Source: Lautropia sp. (GTDB taxonomy: Bacteria; Pseudomonadota; Gammaproteobacteria; Burkholderiales; Burkholderiaceae_E). Taken from it: DNA of 64,000 bases. The stretch covers positions 202,240 to 266,239 of the forward strand of contig JAUNKF010000001.1 in the NCBI GenBank assembly GCA_030532895.1. The letters are read 5' to 3'. Position 1 is the stretch's first letter; each line of letters begins with the position of its first letter. Under the pieces are notes generated by a model, which saw only the letters and a program-made list of their open reading frames with translations, was not told the origin of the DNA and did no database searches. Shown here in pieces: positions 12,902-22,312 of this stretch. A program made the position numbers and the translations under genes.

Positions 12902-14569
12902 ATGAGTTCAGAAGAAATCGCGATCGAACGCGACTCGATGGAATTTGATGTCGTGATCGTCGGCGCCGGCCCCGCCGGGCTGTCCACCGCGATCCGGCTC
13001 AAGCAGTTGGCTGCCGAAAGCGGTCAGGAAATCAATGTCTGTGTCATCGAGAAAGCCGCCGAGGTTGGCGCGCACACGCTCTCGGGCGCCGTGGTCGACC
13101 CACGCTCGCTGAACGAGCTGATACCGGACTGGAAGGAACGGGGCGCCCCACTCAAGACCGAGGCCACGAAGGATGAGGTCATCTTCCTCAGCAAGACGGG
13201 CAGCTTCAAGGTGCCTGCCTGGGCCACGCCGCCGGGCTTTCACAACGAAGGCTGTTATATCGTCGGGCTGGGCAACGTCGTGGCCTGGCTCGGCGAGCAG
13301 GCCGAAGCCCTGGGGGTCGAGATCTACCCCGGTTTCCCGGCCGCATCCATCCTCTATGGCGACGATGGCCAGGTGCGCGGAGTCATCACCGGCGACATGG
13401 GCCTGGATCGGGACGGCCAACCCACCGACGCCTTCCAGCCCGGCATGGCGCTGCTCGGCAAGTACGTGGTCTTCGCCGAAGGCGCCCGTGGCCACCTGGG
13501 GCGCGAGCTGATCGAGCGCTTCAACCTGAATGCCGAATCCGACCCGCAGAGCTACGGCATCGGCATCAAGGAACTGTGGGAGGTCGATCCCGCCAAGTTC
13601 AAGCCCGGCCTTGTCGTGCACACGGCCGGCTGGCCGCTCGACAATGACACCTATGGCGGGGGTTTCCTCTACCACTTCGAAGACAACAAGGTCACGATCG
13701 GCTTCGTCGTGGGCCTGAACTACCAGAATCCTTACCTCTCCCCCTTCGAGGAGTTTCAGCGCTGGAAAACCCATCCCGTCATCCGCGACACTTTCGAGGG
13801 CGCACGCCGTATCGGCTACGGCGCACGCGCCATCACCGCGGGTGGCTACAACGCACTGCCCAAACTGATCTTCCCCGGTGGTTGCCTGGTGGGCTGCGAG
13901 GCGGGCTTTCTCAATGCGGCCCGCATCAAGGGCACCCACACGGCGATGAAATCCGGCATGCTGGCGGCCGAGAGCATCGCCAAAGCGCTGGCCTCAGGCC
14001 GGGCGGGTGATCTGCTCGACACCTATCCGGAAGCCTACCGCAGCTCGTGGCTGCATGATGAGCTTTGGGGCACGCGCAACTTCAAACCCGCCATGAGCAA
14101 AGGGCTGGTGCTGGGCAGCCTGCTCGTCGGCATCGACCAGATCCTGTTCCGTGGCAAGGCCCCCTTCACGCTGCACACGAAACAGGAAGACTGTCGATAC
14201 CTGAAACCGGCCTCGGACTGTACACCCATCGAGTATCCAAAACCCGATGGCAAGCTGACCTTCGACCGGTTATCCTCCGTCTTCATTTCCAATGCCAACC
14301 ACAAGGAGGATCAACCGGTTCACCTGCGTCTGAAGGATCCGTCGGTGCCGATCGACATCAATCTGGCCCGCTATGCCGGGCCGGAAGCGCGGTACTGTCC
14401 GGCCGGCGTCTATGAATTCGTCGAGCGGGAAGATGGCGGCGGGCAGCGCTTGCAGATCAATGCGCAGAACTGTGTACACTGCAAGACCTGTGACATCAAG
14501 GATCCCACCCAGAATATCGTGTGGGTCACGCCGGAAGGTGGTGGTGGCCCCGGATACAGTGGCATGTGA
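12902..14569 (+). CDS. Electron transfer flavoprotein-ubiquinone oxidoreductase
   Basis: This 555-residue membrane-associated flavoprotein passes electrons from ETF to ubiquinone during fatty-acid and amino-acid oxidation. The FAD-binding motif VVIVGAGPAGLSTAIRL lies at residues 17-33. The ubiquinone and membrane surface (about 60-115, PAWATPPGFHNEGCYIVGLG) is as in the family. The C-terminal iron-sulfur domain has cysteines in RYCPAGVYEF and NCVHCKTCDIKDP, the four ligands of a 4Fe-4S cluster. Length and order match full-size ETF-QO. AGGAG precedes the start. The following scoAB genes also serve acyl-CoA catabolism. Confidence 0.96.
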   Translation: MSSEEIAIERDSMEFDVVIVGAGPAGLSTAIRLKQLAAESGQEINVCVIEKAAEVGAHTLSGAVVDPRSLNELIPDWKERGAPLKTEATKDEVIFLSKTGSFKVPAWATPPGFHNEGCYIVGLGNVVAWLGEQAEALGVEIYPGFPAASILYGDDGQVRGVITGDMGLDRDGQPTDAFQPGMALLGKYVVFAEGARGHLGRELIERFNLNAESDPQSYGIGIKELWEVDPAKFKPGLVVHTAGWPLDNDTYGGGFLYHFEDNKVTIGFVVGLNYQNPYLSPFEEFQRWKTHPVIRDTFEGARRIGYGARAITAGGYNALPKLIFPGGCLVGCEAGFLNAARIKGTHTAMKSGMLAAESIAKALASGRAGDLLDTYPEAYRSSWLHDELWGTRNFKPAMSKGLVLGSLLVGIDQILFRGKAPFTLHTKQEDCRYLKPASDCTPIEYPKPDGKLTFDRLSSVFISNANHKEDQPVHLRLKDPSVPIDINLARYAGPEARYCPAGVYEFVEREDGGGQRLQINAQNCVHCKTCDIKDPTQNIVWVTPEGGGGPGYSGM

Positions 14570-14771
14570 TGCTCGTCTGCCCTGCCGGCAACGCACATGG
14601 TAGCGGCACGGTGTTGGCACAGGTGATGCACGTTTTCGTCCCCGCACAACTCGCCCTGCCTGTGCAGGGCATGTTCCAGGGCGGCACGGTTTCAAGGTGC
14701 CGTCCTTCGTATCGACCGTTTCACCATTGGTTCTCCACTCGTTTCACGATCAATCAAAAACAGGAAGAGAC

Positions 14772-15470
14772 ATGAGAAAACTCTATGCTTCTGCCGCGGA
14801 AGCCTTGCAGGGTATCGTCGAAGATGGTCAGACGATTGCCGTGGGCGGCTTTGGTCTGTGCGGCATCCCCGAGGCGCTGATCACCGCGCTGCGTGACACC
14901 GGCGTCAAGGATCTGACCTGCATCAGCAACAACGCGGGCGTCGACGACTTTGGCCTGGGCATGCTGCTCACCACCCGTCAGATCAAGAAGATGATCGCCA
15001 GCTACGTGGGCGAGAACAAGGAGTTCGAGCGGCAATACCTGTCGGGCGAGCTGGAGCTGGAATTCACCCCGCAGGGCACGCTCGCCGAGAAGCTGCGCGC
15101 CGGTGGCGCCGGCATCCCGGCCTTCTTCACCCGCACCGGGGTGGGCACCATCGTGGCCGAGGGCAAGGAAACCCGTGATTTCGATGGCCACACCTATGTG
15201 ATGGAACGCGGCCTCACGGCCGATGTGGCCCTCGTCAAAGCCTGGAAGGCCGACCGCGCCGGCAATCTGATCTATCACCGCACGGCTCGCAACTTCAACC
15301 CGATGTGCGCCACGGCCGGCAAGATCACGGTGGCCGAAGTCGAAGAGCTGGTCGAGGTGGGTGAGCTGGATCCCGACCAGATCCACACGCCCGGCATCTT
15401 CGTGCAGCGCCTGATCGTCAACCCGACGCCCGAGAAGCGCATCGAACAGCGCACCACCCGCCCCAACTGA
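14772..15470 (+). CDS. scoA: 3-oxoacid (succinyl-CoA) CoA-transferase subunit A
   Basis: This 232-residue alpha subunit belongs to a class I CoA-transferase that moves CoA between succinate and acetoacetate or similar 3-oxoacids. The start [12 protein letters not shown] at 14772 follows AGGAAGAGA; upstream in-frame codons do not resemble the family. The signature [13 protein letters not shown] is near residue 30 and [12 protein letters not shown] near 58. The B subunit starts 20 bases after the stop with its own AGGAG. AtoDA-type naming is equally possible. Confidence 0.94.
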   Translation: MRKLYASAAEALQGIVEDGQTIAVGGFGLCGIPEALITALRDTGVKDLTCISNNAGVDDFGLGMLLTTRQIKKMIASYVGENKEFERQYLSGELELEFTPQGTLAEKLRAGGAGIPAFFTRTGVGTIVAEGKETRDFDGHTYVMERGLTADVALVKAWKADRAGNLIYHRTARNFNPMCATAGKITVAEVEELVEVGELDPDQIHTPGIFVQRLIVNPTPEKRIEQRTTRPN

Positions 15471-15490
15471 TCACCCAGGAGACAACGAAC

Positions 15491-16138
15491 ATGGCATGGG
15501 ATAGAAATCAAATGGCGGCACGTGCCGCTGCCGAGCTGCAGGACGGCTTTTATGTGAACCTGGGCATCGGCCTGCCCACCCTGGTGGCCAACCATGTGCC
15601 CGAGGGGATGGAGGTCTGGCTGCAGTCTGAAAACGGCCTGCTCGGCATCGGCCCCTTCCCGACGGAGGATGAAGTGGATGCCGACGTGATCAACGCGGGC
15701 AAGCAGACCGTCACCACCCTGCCCGGCTCATCGATTTTCAGCTCAGCCGATTCCTTCGGCATGATCCGCGGCGGCCACATCAATCTGGCCATCCTCGGCG
15801 CGATGCAGGTCTCCACCTCGGGCGATCTGGCCAACTGGATGATTCCCGGCAAGATGGTCAAAGGCATGGGGGGAGCAATGGATCTGGTGGCCGGCGTCGG
15901 CCGTGTCGTCGTGCTGATGGAGCACGTGGCCAAAGGGGGGGCGCACAAGATCCTGCCGGCCTGCACGCTGCCCTTGACCGGCGTGGGTGTGGTCAACCGC
16001 ATCATCACCGACCTGGCCGTGCTGGATGTGACGCCCGATGGCCTCGAACTGGTGGAGCTGGCCGATGGCGTGACCATCGAAGAGCTGCAGGAAAAAACGG
16101 GCGGCCCCATCCGGGTGCCGGAAGGCGTGCTGAAGTAA
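15491..16138 (+). CDS. scoB: 3-oxoacid (succinyl-CoA) CoA-transferase subunit B
   Basis: This 215-residue beta subunit pairs with the preceding gene product. The catalytic glutamate lies in the conserved [12 protein letters not shown] segment (about residues 46-57), preceded by [13 protein letters not shown]. It begins with AGGAG-spaced ATG at 15491 and ends the operon, followed by a strong hairpin terminator. The pair probably acts in ketone-body or branched-chain catabolism alongside the ETF-QO encoded just upstream. Confidence 0.94.
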   Translation: MAWDRNQMAARAAAELQDGFYVNLGIGLPTLVANHVPEGMEVWLQSENGLLGIGPFPTEDEVDADVINAGKQTVTTLPGSSIFSSADSFGMIRGGHINLAILGAMQVSTSGDLANWMIPGKMVKGMGGAMDLVAGVGRVVVLMEHVAKGGAHKILPACTLPLTGVGVVNRIITDLAVLDVTPDGLELVELADGVTIEELQEKTGGPIRVPEGVLK

Positions 16139-16186
16139 GCCAGCCCGCCTGAAGCCGGGAAGCAAGGAAGCCTCCCGGAACACGAT

Positions 16187-16229
16187 GACAGCCATGATGC
16201 CCGCACCGGGCACATGGCTGTCTGTTTTT
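16187..16229 (+). terminator. Rho-independent terminator after scoB
   Basis: GACAGCCAT at 16187-16195 pairs perfectly with ATGGCTGTC at 16214-16222, with a GC-rich inner stem, followed by TGTTTTT. It lies 48 bases beyond the scoB stop. Confidence 0.8.
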
Positions 16230-16440
16230 GATGATCTGTCAGATATGAGGATGAGGCGTCGGCCGCCTTCATGAGGAGGAGATCCCGACACCGACGATCA
16301 ACGGCACACAACGGGGGCACACCCGGATGCCGGGACGTACCGACCCGGTGCGGTGGTGAACGGGGTGCGTGCCGGCTGCACTGAGGACGTACCCTGCCCG
16401 CCCGGTGAGGCAGGCAGGCACGCAACCAGGCTTCAATCCC

Positions 16441-16758
16441 TCAGTGCTCACCACCAGGCACAGGTCGTGGCCCCGAGCGACGAGGGCCAGCACCACCCGG
16501 CGGGCGGTTCCCCTGATCATTGGCCTCGTTGACCACCAGGGCACGACCACCAAGCAGCGAACCGTTGAGCGCGGCGATGGCAGCTTTGGCCCCTTCCGCC
16601 GTCGCAATGGTCACAAAGGCAAAACCCCGTGAGCGACCGGTATCCCGATCCGAGACAATACGGACACTGACGACTTCACCATAAGGCACGAACAGCTCGC
16701 TCAGCTGCGCTTCCGTGGTACGCCACGGCAAATTACCGACGTAGATCTTGGTTGACAT
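16441..16758 (-). CDS. RRM-type RNA-binding protein
   Basis: This 105-residue protein is a single RNA-recognition motif plus a short Pro/Gly/Arg tail. RNP2 is IYVGNL at residues 4-9 and RNP1 is RGFAFVTI near 44-51, the two strands that hold single-stranded RNA. Small RRM proteins of this kind are common in betaproteobacteria and cyanobacteria and some respond to cold. I start at the ATG at 16758 (MSTKIYVGNL); in-frame codons upstream look non-coding. A long gap of about 520 bases upstream, shared with lexA, could hold a structured leader, but none was identified. Confidence 0.9.
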   Translation of the reverse strand: MSTKIYVGNLPWRTTEAQLSELFVPYGEVVSVRIVSDRDTGRSRGFAFVTIATAEGAKAAIAALNGSLLGGRALVVNEANDQGNRPPGGAGPRRSGPRPVPGGEH

Positions 16759-17225
16759 TAAAAGGCACTTCCAGCAAAAGACCGAAATGTTGCGCGGTCG
16801 ATGCCAACCAGGCGATATCCCTGACACGCACCGGCCCGAGCAACCCATTCGAGTTGTTTGTGCCGACCCGTGCCGGACGCCAAACTTCAACGAATCAAAA
16901 CGAGAGGCGAACGGAAACCATCCTGCCGGGATGCTCAGGCATGTCCAGCAGCGGTTTCAAGGAGCTAGGCCGAGACAGGCATCGCAGGGTGTGCGCTGCC
17001 CTGTGGAGGAGGCCCTCATCGGGGCAAACCAGGTACGGTTTGTACCCAAGGCGCACTGGCCACGACCGCCTGCCGCCCAAGCTCCTGACGATGTAAAAAC
17101 ATCCTGACCACCACGCTACAAACCATGACAGCCTGTTGAATGACCGCCATCAGTCCGCCGCGCGAAGTCATGAAGGCAGTGTAACGTTTTTTGGCAGTTA
17201 TGGTGCACATAAGGATCAAAAAAGC

Positions 17226-17258
17226 TTGTCAGGATTACGATACTGTATGAAAATACAG
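17226..17258 (+). promoter_or_regulatory. lexA promoter region with SOS box
   Basis: CTGT-N8-ACAG at 17243-17258 is a perfect LexA operator of the enterobacterial type. A -35-like TTGTCA at 17226-17231 with 17-base spacing would put a -10 (GAAAAT, 17249-17254) inside the operator, so bound LexA would block its own gene. The remaining 450 or so bases of this divergent intergenic region show no gene. Confidence 0.85.
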
Positions 17259-17283
17259 GAAATCATTCTGGAAGGCTTTGTAC

Positions 17284-18051
17284 ATGCGTCCGCTTACGCC
17301 ACGACAACTGGAAGTCCTTGCCCTGATCAAGTTCCATCTGGAAAACACCGGGTTCCCCCCTACCCGCGCCGAAATCGCGGCCGAGTTGGGTTTTCGGTCG
17401 GCCAATGCCGCCGAAGACCACCTCCGTGCGCTGGCGCGCAAAGGCATCATCGAACTCTGCCCTGGTGCCTCCCGCGGCATCCGGGTCATGCCCGCAGCCG
17501 AGGCCGCACTCGAAGGCCAGCCCGTGCCGCTGCGCCGCACGCCGCTTCGCGCGCAACAGGCCGCGCTGCGCGGCCACCTGTCGCCCTTCTCGCCCCCCAC
17601 GACAACCCCCGGTGGCATGCCCTTTGGCGCCGAGCCACTCAGTCCACTGCAGCAACTGCCGCTCGTAGGCCGCGTGGCGGCCGGCCAACCCATTCTGGCC
17701 GACAGCCACATCGAATCCAGCTACAGCGTCGATGCCGCCCTGTTCAGCATGGTTCCAGACTATCTGCTGCGGATCAAGGGCGCCAGCATGCGCGACGCAG
17801 GCATGCTCGATGGTGACCTGCTCGCCGTCAAGGCATCACCCGATGCACACAACGGGCAGATCGTCGTGGCCCGCATCGGCAACGAGGTCACGGTCAAGCG
17901 CTTCAGGCGCCACCGGGATGATGGCACCATCGAGCTGCTGCCCGAAAACCCCGACTATGAACCCATCACGCTCACGCCAGGCCAGGACGAATTCCAGATC
18001 GAGGGGATCGCTGTCGGTCTGATTCGCCAGCAACCTGGCCGCTATTTCTGA
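17284..18051 (+). CDS. lexA: LexA repressor
   Basis: This 255-residue SOS repressor cleaves itself when RecA is activated. A winged helix-turn-helix occupies about 1-70. The cleavage bond is Ala133-Gly134 (GRVAAGQP), the catalytic serine is Ser168 ([11 protein letters not shown]) and the lysine is Lys205 (TVKRF). Residues about 78-122 form a Pro- and Arg-rich linker much longer than in the E. coli protein of about 202 residues. I use the ATG at 17284; a TTG two codons earlier is less likely. The operator just upstream indicates autoregulation. Confidence 0.97.
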   Translation: MRPLTPRQLEVLALIKFHLENTGFPPTRAEIAAELGFRSANAAEDHLRALARKGIIELCPGASRGIRVMPAAEAALEGQPVPLRRTPLRAQQAALRGHLSPFSPPTTTPGGMPFGAEPLSPLQQLPLVGRVAAGQPILADSHIESSYSVDAALFSMVPDYLLRIKGASMRDAGMLDGDLLAVKASPDAHNGQIVVARIGNEVTVKRFRRHRDDGTIELLPENPDYEPITLTPGQDEFQIEGIAVGLIRQQPGRYF

Positions 18052-18135
18052 GCGCGGAGCCGAATCTGAGCGCGGGGCCCAAAGCGCGCAAGCGCCGCAA
18101 AGCCCCCGTCCATGCCAGCCTGCCCTGTTGAACGC

Positions 18136-18765
18136 TCAGGCCAGCAGCCGGGCGTTCAACGTGTAAGTGCCGCCAATGCTGGCCGATCCGAGGCTGTGGC
18201 CTTCCAGCAGTTCAGTGATCAGGCGTCCGTCGAAACGCCCATCCACGGGCAGCCGTGCCACATCCAGTGCATGCACGATGAACTCATAACGGTGAACACG
18301 GGCATCATTCCACGGCGGACAGGGGCCATCGTAGCCATGGTAATCGCCACTCATGTCGTGGTCGTTGGCAAACCACTGGGTGTAATCATTGATGCCCTGA
18401 CGGCTTCCATCCGGCAGCTCGACACCGGCCTTGCCGCGAGGCGTCACCTCGCGCGAGTAGGCGCCCTCGGCCAGCACCCGTGTGTCGGCTGGCAGATCGA
18501 TCAGGATCCAATGATAGAAATCAGCCCGAGGCAGATCGGCCGGCACTTCCCGGTCAGGGTGGTTCACGTCATCGGGCTTCGTCGGCGCATCCCGATCCAC
18601 ACACAACACGACGAAGGATTGCGTCCCGGCCGGCACCTCATCCCAGGCCAGATGCGGGTTGATGTTGTCGGCCAGCGCCACCTTGGCTTCGGCATCGTGC
18701 CGGGCAAAGGCAAGTCGCTCAGGCAATGGCGCCTGATCGGCGAAGGAATCGCTGTGCAGTTTCAT
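18136..18765 (-). CDS. YbhB/YbcL family protein (PEBP fold)
   Basis: This 209-residue protein has the phosphatidylethanolamine-binding/Raf-kinase-inhibitor-like fold. Family residues include the CVDRDAPTKPDD segment, YHWILIDLP and GYDGPCPPWNDARVHRY near the ligand pocket. The bacterial role is not established. CAGGAGA lies before the ATG at 18765; in-frame codons upstream overlap the non-coding gap. It follows the META-domain lipoprotein by 34 bases and ends opposite lexA. Confidence 0.9.
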   Translation of the reverse strand: MKLHSDSFADQAPLPERLAFARHDAEAKVALADNINPHLAWDEVPAGTQSFVVLCVDRDAPTKPDDVNHPDREVPADLPRADFYHWILIDLPADTRVLAEGAYSREVTPRGKAGVELPDGSRQGINDYTQWFANDHDMSGDYHGYDGPCPPWNDARVHRYEFIVHALDVARLPVDGRFDGRLITELLEGHSLGSASIGGTYTLNARLLA

Positions 18766-18799
18766 GGCGTGATCTCCTGAGAATGGGGAACTCGGGTCT

Positions 18800-19435
18800 T
18801 CATTCGGAACAGCTCGATGCCGGGCCATCACCCCCCGGCGTCGGCAGCGAAGCCTCTCCCCGATCCGCTGGCATCAGGCGCGTCTCGGCCGGATCAGCCT
18901 CGAAGCGCAACAGCATGTTGCCCGAAGCATCCTGCAAGACCAATTGCGTTCCATCCTTCACCAGACGATCGGTCGCGTTCAAGGCGGCCAGAAAGGCACG
19001 CTCGAGCTGATTGGCCGCCGGGTCACACAGGCGCTTCGTGACGCCCAACTGGCCAAGACTCAGGCGTTTTTCGTGCAGACGGTATGTTCCAAAATAACGA
19101 TTACAGCCGGCAAACCCCGCCACGGCCGAACCATCTGCCTGCAACAACAGGTTAGGCGGCTCCACCCATGGCGCCGAACCATCGTGGCCCGCCATCGAAA
19201 CGAGACGCCAGCGTGTGCCACGCAGCGCGATACCCGGTGGCGGAAAAGATTTCAAGTCGGTCACGACGCCATCCTTGTTGGGAGCGGGCTGCATCGCCGA
19301 TGAGGCAGGCGCGCCACCGCTCGTGCTGACGCAAGCCGCCAGCAGGATGGCCGCGCCGCCCAGCGCCAGCAGCCGGCACGCACGGCCCAAGGCTTGGCGA
19401 GGCCCCACCTGGTGAGGGAGGGCAACGGCTGCCAT
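18800..19435 (-). CDS. META/HslJ-domain lipoprotein
   Basis: This lipoprotein of about 211 residues has a hydrophobic signal ending in the lipobox LLAAC, so it is probably anchored in the outer membrane. The META (DUF306) domain follows with GTRWRLVS and GFAGCNRYFGTY, as in HslJ-type proteins linked to heat or stress resistance. The ATG at 19435 gives a compact signal peptide; a GTG at 19495 with GGAG upstream is an alternative that adds 20 residues. A YbhB gene follows closely, so the two are probably cotranscribed. Confidence 0.85.
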   Translation of the reverse strand: MAAVALPHQVGPRQALGRACRLLALGGAAILLAACVSTSGGAPASSAMQPAPNKDGVVTDLKSFPPPGIALRGTRWRLVSMAGHDGSAPWVEPPNLLLQADGSAVAGFAGCNRYFGTYRLHEKRLSLGQLGVTKRLCDPAANQLERAFLAALNATDRLVKDGTQLVLQDASGNMLLRFEADPAETRLMPADRGEASLPTPGGDGPASSCSE

Positions 19436-20005
19436 CGATGCCTGAGCAGCTGGCTGCCCGGCCCGGCCAGGGGTGTATTGAAAGCGCTTTGCCACCGGAT
19501 GATGCTCCGTTTGAAGGGGTTGAGAGGGATCAGAACCGGTGAAGCGGACGCCTGCACGCTGCCGATGCGCGCCAAATACGCGTCACATGCTCTGACAATC
19601 ATTCTCAAGTGTAGCATTCAAGCCACCATCCCCGGCCCTGCCAGCCCTGGAGCGGGTTGGCAACGCAGTGCTGCGCACCCAGAGGGGCTTATCAAGGGGA
19701 CGAATAAGTGCATAACACGCTCTATCCCGACAGGCGACGCGGCAGACTGAAAGACGGAAGCCAGCACGGCCCACCCAAGCCCGACATGATGGCTTGGCCC
19801 GTTTCTGTGTAATATCGTGACGTAAGATCAGCACACCACGATAGCCAGCCCACGGACAGCCCTCGGCCGTCCACGTCACCACGTGGCCAAGTGGCGTCAG
19901 GTGCTGGCACATCACGGGGGCATCGCCCATCGCCTGAGGCGTGCCGCACCTGAATGCCACATCGTCTGCTGATCAAGCCGGTTTTTCCAAGAGGACACCC
20001 AGCCC
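19436..20005. other. Intergenic stretch between divergent genes, holds a repeat fragment
   Basis: This stretch of about 570 bases shows no convincing gene on either strand. It holds the 27-base repeat fragment at 19697-19723 and presumably promoters for the META lipoprotein (minus) and the crotonase-family gene (plus). Confidence 0.6.
19697..19723 (-). repeat. Fragment of the intergenic repeat family
   Basis: Read on the minus strand this matches the first 27 bases of repeat copy A (about 1511-1537) almost exactly, including GAGCGTGTTATG and TTATTCGTCCCC. The hairpin part is absent. It may be the end of a decayed mobile element. Confidence 0.7.
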
Positions 20006-21124
20006 ATGACAGAATCCAGTGTGGTCATTTTCGATGAACCCGTCACCGTCGACGGCCGCCGGGTAGGCCATGCCACCCTCAACGCCCCCGCCTCACTGAA
20101 TGCCTTGTCACTGGCGATGGTCGAGCAACTCGGCCCCAAGCTCGAACAATGGATCGCCGACCCCGACATCGTCTGCATCGTCCTGGATGGCGCGGGCGAA
20201 CGCGCTTTCTGTGCGGGGGGTGACATCCGCGACCTTTACCACTCGATCCGGGAATATGGTTCGTCTCCCAATCCCTATGCCCAGCGCTTCTTTTCCCTGG
20301 AATATGCGCTCGACTACCGGATTCACACCTGTCCCAAGCCCATCGTCTGCTGGGGGCACGGCATCGTCATGGGGGGTGGCCTGGGGTTGCTGGCGGGCGC
20401 TTCACACCGGGTCGTCACGCCCGAAACCCGCATCGCCATGCCGGAAATCAGCATCGGTCTCTTCCCGGACGTGGGTGGCAGCTGGTTCCTGAACCGTCTG
20501 CCCGGCCGTGCGGGGCTTTTCATGGCGCTGACGGCAGCCCCGATGAACGCCTCCGATGCCCTCTTCTCCAGCATGGCCGATTTCTGTATCGACAACGCGG
20601 CACGCGAGCAGGTGCTGGCCGAGATGCTGGCCAGCCGCTGGCATGACGACGCGGCGTCGAACAAGGTTCAGATGACGCATCTGCTCGACCGCCATGAAAC
20701 CCGAACCGAGCTGGCGCCTTCCAATCTGCGCAAGCACTTCGACCTGATCCGCAAGACGGTGGGCCTGGGCAGCCTGAAGGACACGGCCGAACACCTGCTG
20801 GCCCTCCCCACCGGCGATGACCGCTGGCTCGCCACGGCCGTGGAAACCTTCCGGCGGGGCAGCCCGACCTCGGCCGCGCTCTCGTGGGAACTGCTGCAGC
20901 GCTGCCGCCACCGTTCGCTGGCCGACATCTTCCGCATCGAATACAACGTGGCCATCAGCTGCTGCGCCGCCCACGATTTCGCCGAAGGTGTGCGTGCGCT
21001 CCTGATCGACAAGGACAAGAACCCGGCCTGGAAGCCGCCCACCCTCGACGCGGTGGAGTCCTCCGTGATCGAAAGTCATTTCCGGGACCACCACGAGGTG
21101 CATCCGCTGGCCGACCGGCGCTGA
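20006..21124 (+). CDS. 3-hydroxyisobutyryl-CoA hydrolase-like crotonase
   Basis: This 372-residue member of the enoyl-CoA hydratase/isomerase superfamily has the length and motifs of the 3-hydroxyisobutyryl-CoA hydrolase group: the oxyanion-hole segments FCAGGDIRDLY and GIVMGGGLGLLAGASHRVVT, the TRIAMPEISIGLFPDVGGSWFL signature, and a C-terminal helical extension past residue 260. It would act in valine breakdown, releasing 3-hydroxyisobutyrate. Closely related enoyl-CoA hydratases are hard to exclude. The gene stands alone, with AGAGGA before the start. Confidence 0.88.
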   Translation: MTESSVVIFDEPVTVDGRRVGHATLNAPASLNALSLAMVEQLGPKLEQWIADPDIVCIVLDGAGERAFCAGGDIRDLYHSIREYGSSPNPYAQRFFSLEYALDYRIHTCPKPIVCWGHGIVMGGGLGLLAGASHRVVTPETRIAMPEISIGLFPDVGGSWFLNRLPGRAGLFMALTAAPMNASDALFSSMADFCIDNAAREQVLAEMLASRWHDDAASNKVQMTHLLDRHETRTELAPSNLRKHFDLIRKTVGLGSLKDTAEHLLALPTGDDRWLATAVETFRRGSPTSAALSWELLQRCRHRSLADIFRIEYNVAISCCAAHDFAEGVRALLIDKDKNPAWKPPTLDAVESSVIESHFRDHHEVHPLADRR

Positions 21125-21195
21125 AGCGCCAGGAAGGGCTGGCGCTTTGACGGTATCCCCGCGGTACGTCGCGCGTGTTGCGCACTTGTACATCT

Positions 21196-21377
21196 AGGCG
21201 CTGACCCCAAAACCCTAGGCTGACCAGCGCCTGTTGTGCATCTTTTGTTGTTGCACCTAATTAGTCCCCGCGCTGGCCCCAAAACCCTGGGCTGACAAGG
21301 CGCCAGGCGCCGCCAAGGCTGGCTGCCGTTACAAGCGTGGCAACGCGCCGTCAGCGTGCGGTTTTGGAGCCAGCCCG
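21196..21377. repeat. Intergenic hairpin repeat, copy B with partial tandem copy
   Basis: The main copy at 21258-21377 closely matches copy A at 1527-1644. Its inverted arms are at 21272-21296 and 21350-21374 (25 bases, about five mismatches). Just before it, 21196-21232 repeats the left arm (GCTGACCCCAAAACC and GGCTGACC). Like copy A it lies between convergent genes, here the crotonase gene and the beta-carbonic anhydrase gene, and may terminate both. Confidence 0.78.
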
Positions 21378-21426
21378 GCCAAGCTTGCCGGCCCAGGCCG
21401 GCTGCTTGTACTCACAGCGCTTGTGC

Positions 21427-22077
21427 TCAGCTGGCCGGCGTCTCCAGGCTCTCCAGCTCTGGCGCCCCGTCGAAGAAATCGACGATGCCGGTCTCCAGCG
21501 AATACTCGGCCCCCACCACCATCACGCCTTCATTGGCAATCCAATGTTCGAGCACGCGTGAGCCATGCCGCAGGTGATCGGCCGCGTTGCGGATGTTGGC
21601 CCGTACCGCATGACGCAGCAGTGCCTCACGATCATCGCCCAGATAGCTTTCAAGGATCGGCTCGACCGAAGGACGAATTCGATCGACAACGGCTCGGAGG
21701 TTGGGCGAACGCCCCTTCACAGGCAGCTGCAACTCTTCGATGGTGGCGGCCACCGCACCACAGTTTGAATGCCCGAGCACCACGACCAGCTTCGTCTTGA
21801 AGCGTTCGACCGCAAACTCGACACTGCCGATCTGGGATGGCGCCACAATATTGCCTGCCACCCGAATCACGAACAACTCGCCCAGGCCCTGATCGAAGAC
21901 CAGCTCTGCAGGCACGCGGGAATCGGCGCAGCCTAACAGGATGGCAAAGGGTTGCTGACCTGCCAGCAACTGATTGCGACGCGCATGATTGGTGGGTGCC
22001 GACAAGCCACCCAGGCCCGCCACGAAACGCCGATTACCGTTCTGCAGGCGCAGCAGCGCCTCATGAGCTTCTATCAT
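21427..22077 (-). CDS. Beta-class carbonic anhydrase
   Basis: This 216-residue zinc enzyme interconverts CO2 and bicarbonate. Zinc ligands and the Asp-Arg dyad are seen in LLGCADSRVPAEL and VVLGHSNCGAVAATI, giving Cys, Asp, Arg, His and Cys in the usual spacing. The length is normal. No signal peptide is present, so it is cytosolic. It is unrelated to the gamma-class protein at 6647. Confidence 0.94.
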   Translation of the reverse strand: MIEAHEALLRLQNGNRRFVAGLGGLSAPTNHARRNQLLAGQQPFAILLGCADSRVPAELVFDQGLGELFVIRVAGNIVAPSQIGSVEFAVERFKTKLVVVLGHSNCGAVAATIEELQLPVKGRSPNLRAVVDRIRPSVEPILESYLGDDREALLRHAVRANIRNAADHLRHGSRVLEHWIANEGVMVVGAEYSLETGIVDFFDGAPELESLETPAS

Positions 22078-22312
22078 CGATCACACCAGGGACAGTCTTG
22101 GAGCGCAGGATAAGCCATTCCCCCCACCGGGGTCGATCAGTCACCCTGCCGACAGGTGCCATGCAACCCTGACCGAACGATCGCCGGTACGCACGGGGCG
22201 CCTCAGCCACAGCCTCAGCCAAAGGCTGCGTTCGCCAAGGCCGATCAGGGCATGGGCATGACCTGACTATTATGATCCTTTTGTGCCTGCTGCCGTGCAG
22301 TATCCGGCTGCT

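Noticed and set aside
19583..19976. Small minus-strand frames near 19.7 kb as a broken gene
   Set aside because: They cover the repeat fragment and show no similarity to any protein family; treated as intergenic.
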